Source: Euryarchaeota archaeon UBA40
GTDB taxonomy: Archaea; Thermoplasmatota; Poseidoniia; Poseidoniales; Thalassarchaeaceae
DNA: 8,868 nucleotides
NCBI GenBank assembly: GCA_002506875.1
Contig: DAYJ01000023.1
Span: 24,623 to 33,490 of the forward strand
Reading direction: 5' to 3'
Part shown: one piece after another, positions 7,216 to 8,868 of the stretch
How positions within the stretch are numbered: the first letter of the stretch is position 1
Layout: every line of letters begins with the position of its first letter
The notes under the pieces: model-generated
Seen by the model: only the letters and a program-made list of their open reading frames with translations
Database searches by the model: none
Told to the model about the DNA's origin: nothing
Program-made: the position numbers and the translations under genes

Positions 7216-7791
7216 ATGCGTAAAGCGCATCCTTTGCGCTGCCTGATACTTGCCGCTGGAGCAAGCCGGCGGCTCGGACGGCCTAAGGCGCTCATCGAAG
7301 TGGAAGGTGTCCCAGTTGTTCGAATGTTGGTTAATCGTCTCCAAGACGTAGGCCTCAATCCAGTTATTGTCACTCGACAAGAACTGATGCTCGATATCGC
7401 CCAAATATGTCAGGAATCGACTGTAGTGGTGAATCCAACTCCTGACCTCGGGCGCACTGGAACAATTCGTTGTGGCATCCTACATCTGATTTCTCAAAGA
7501 GGCGGAGAACGTCCGTTCAGACTGCTACTCGTCCCGGTTGACAGACCTGGATTTAGTGTCGAAACAGTCCGTACACTCTCTGAACAGAATCAATGCTGCG
7601 CTCCATCAAAGGATGGGCGAGGTGGACATCCCATTCTCCTGATGCCAGATGATATTGAACGAATTGTGGCGGAACCTGATCCTGATCGGCCATTGCGCGA
7701 TCTAGTAAATCCGGTGTACATCCCAGTCGATGATTCGCTACTGCATCTCAATATTGACCATGAAGAGGATTTGATTGGATTTGAGTCATAA
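7216..7791 (+). CDS. MobA/MocA-like nucleotidyltransferase (putative molybdopterin cytidylyl- or guanylyltransferase)
   Basis: Small Rossmann-like NTP transferase of 191 residues, the usual size of MocA/MobA proteins, which join CMP or GMP to molybdopterin. It has the nucleotide signature L12-A-A-G-A-S-R-R-L-G-R-P-K24 at the very N-terminus, V108-D109-R-P in place of the metal-binding PxDxP, G137-H-P139, PLRDLV (about 163-168), and L178-N-I-D181 near the C-terminus. The order and spacing match the MocA subgroup. One motif is unusual: P76-D-L-G-R-T-G-T-I-R-C-G87 stands where MocA proteins have a Ser-rich GMSSSL-type loop. Other members of this fold transfer nucleotides to sugars or phosphocompounds, so the cofactor role is a family-based guess. 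It starts 9 bases after the acyl-CoA dehydrogenase stop and is probably co-transcribed with it. No molybdoenzyme is visible here; the MoeZ-like gene at the left end is the only other possible cofactor gene. Confidence 0.8.
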   Translation: MRKAHPLRCLILAAGASRRLGRPKALIEVEGVPVVRMLVNRLQDVGLNPVIVTRQELMLDIAQICQESTVVVNPTPDLGRTGTIRCGILHLISQRGGERPFRLLLVPVDRPGFSVETVRTLSEQNQCCAPSKDGRGGHPILLMPDDIERIVAEPDPDRPLRDLVNPVYIPVDDSLLHLNIDHEEDLIGFES

Positions 7792-7796
7792 TTGGT

Positions 7797-8868
7797 TCAA
7801 CGTCGTCGTCTTCGTTCGCCACGATTAGAGTCGCCACCTGAATTCCTTGAGCGATTTGAACCATTTTTATTGCCACGATTTCCTCTTTTCTGAGATGAAT
7901 TAGGATGGTGGTTTTTTGGACGATTATGTCGACCTCGGTTCGGATTATTTCCCCTAGGGCTACGCCCTTCATCTGCCCGCCTCCGATCGGATCGTTCACG
8001 ACGAAGATCAGGTTGCTTACGTGTTGCGGCTCTCGAGTGACGTGATTTCTTCTTCCGGACCTCTCCTGGCTTCTGACCGGGCTTTGGGATTGCTTTAGGG
8101 AAATGGTAAGGGTGATCCTCAATGACTGGGATTTCGTGGCCGAGTAATCTCTGAATTCCCACAAGATAACCGCTCTCTGTATCATCACAGAAACCAAAGG
8201 CTGAGCCGCTTTTACCTGCACGTGCCGTTCGCCCTATACGATGTACATAGCTCTCTGGAATATTGGGAAGATCAAAATTGAACACATGAGATATCCCATC
8301 TACATCGATTCCTCTACTTGCGATGTCAGTAGCAATCAAGATTGGAATTTCACCACTTTTGAATTGAGAAAGAGCCTTGGTTCGAGCACCTTGACTCTTG
8401 TTCCCATGAATTGCGACTGCTTCGATTTCAGCATGCCCGAGTTGTTTAACCAAACGATTAGCACCATGCTTTGTTCGAGTGAAAACAATTGCTTTGTCCA
8501 CATTCCTCTCCTTGATGAGAGTTGTAAGGAGGTATTTCTTGTCTGATGTCTTGACAAATAGAATATGTTGATCGATTCGATCAACTGCAACTTCCTCAGG
8601 AGTAATCTCTACCCTGACTGCATCGCGCAGAAATGACCCTGCAAGTTCAGATATTGAATTCGGCATCGTTGCACTGAAGAGGAGGTTCTGCCTATTCTTA
8701 GGAAGCATTTTCAGAATCTTTCGGATATCTCGAATGAAACCCATGTCCAACATACGATCGGCTTCATCGAGTACGAAAAATTCGACATGAGATATGTCGA
8801 TATGACCCTGGGATATTAGATCAAGTAGACGTCCAGGGGTTGCTGTCAGAATATCGATTCCACGTTTA
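7797..8868 (-). CDS. DEAD-box RNA helicase, RhlE-like, N-terminus beyond the window
   Basis: ATP-dependent RNA helicase, with roles in ribosome assembly, RNA decay or cold adaptation in its family. The reading frame stays open to the right edge, so the ATG at 8751-8753 is internal, not the start. Visible motifs in protein order are TPGR (8829-8840), DEAD (8757-8768, followed by RMLDMGF), SAT (8667-8675), the HGNKSQ-type stretch typical of RhlE, ATDIASRGIDV, and HRIGRTARAG (8214-8243). The Q motif and Walker A motif lie outside the window. After the second RecA domain comes a strongly basic tail, about 100 residues (coded by roughly 7797-8090), rich in Arg, Lys, Gly and Asn with RGN/NRG pieces and ending in a run of five arginines after RGE. 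This is a likely disordered RNA-binding tail, common in RhlE proteins. The gene is convergent with the nucleotidyltransferase gene, with stop codons 5 bases apart. Confidence 0.95.
   Translation of the reverse strand, partial: KRGIDILTATPGRLLDLISQGHIDISHVEFFVLDEADRMLDMGFIRDIRKILKMLPKNRQNLLFSATMPNSISELAGSFLRDAVRVEITPEEVAVDRIDQHILFVKTSDKKYLLTTLIKERNVDKAIVFTRTKHGANRLVKQLGHAEIEAVAIHGNKSQGARTKALSQFKSGEIPILIATDIASRGIDVDGISHVFNFDLPNIPESYVHRIGRTARAGKSGSAFGFCDDTESGYLVGIQRLLGHEIPVIEDHPYHFPKAIPKPGQKPGEVRKKKSRHSRAATRKQPDLRRERSDRRRADEGRSPRGNNPNRGRHNRPKNHHPNSSQKRGNRGNKNGSNRSRNSGGDSNRGERRRRR

Noticed and set aside
7748..8221. 157-codon open frame on the - strand overlapping the helicase end
   Set aside because: It is a shadow of the helicase tail in another frame on the same strand. 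The helicase frame carries the family motifs and the tail.
8241..8546. 101-codon open frame on the + strand
   Set aside because: It lies wholly antisense to the helicase core motifs and has no ribosome binding site or recognisable domain.
8751..8753. ATG as the start of the helicase gene
   Set aside because: The same frame continues upstream to the window edge and codes TPGR and the DEAD motif immediately before it, so this Met is internal.

Overview
The window is a gene-dense stretch (roughly half G+C by eye) with six complete genes on the + strand and one gene on the - strand that runs off the right edge. Gaps are at most 65 bases. There is no RNA gene, mobile element, CRISPR array or stretch over 300 bases without a gene. 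No taxonomic marker gene is present, so the source is inferred only. The compact layout, GAGG-type ribosome binding sites, orphan receiver protein, MCAD-type acyl-CoA dehydrogenase, CaCA exchanger and RhlE-like helicase would suit a free-living, probably marine, heterotroph. A Marine Group II (Poseidoniales) archaeon is my best guess, but a bacterium is not excluded.

Layout, left to right: (1) 26-1165, a MoeZ/MOCS3-type E1-like adenylyltransferase fused to a rhodanese domain, for sulfur activation on a ubiquitin-like sulfur carrier. (2) 1231-2208, a receiver-domain protein with an acidic C-terminal half I do not recognise. (3) 2259-4850, a single-chain alpha+beta E1 of a 2-oxoacid dehydrogenase. 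(4) 4904-6004, a Na+/Ca2+-type cation exchanger of the CaCA superfamily. (5) 6043-7206, a medium-chain-type acyl-CoA dehydrogenase. (6) 7216-7791, a MobA/MocA-like nucleotidyltransferase, probably translationally coupled to gene 5. (7) 7797-8868 on the - strand, a DEAD-box RNA helicase missing its N-terminus, which meets gene 6 tail to tail with 5 bases between the stops.

Functional links are loose. Genes 3 and 5 both belong to acyl-CoA metabolism: oxidative decarboxylation of 2-oxoacids to acyl-CoA, and alpha,beta-dehydrogenation of acyl-CoA. Branched-chain amino acid breakdown is one pathway that would use an E1 followed by an acyl-CoA dehydrogenase. Genes 1 and 6 both belong to families used in molybdenum cofactor work, although each also has other possible roles. 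I see no convincing new multi-gene system. The items most worth a second look are the unknown C-terminal half of the receiver protein, the architecture and altered ThDP motif of the fused E1, and altered motif residues in the adenylyltransferase, the exchanger and the nucleotidyltransferase.
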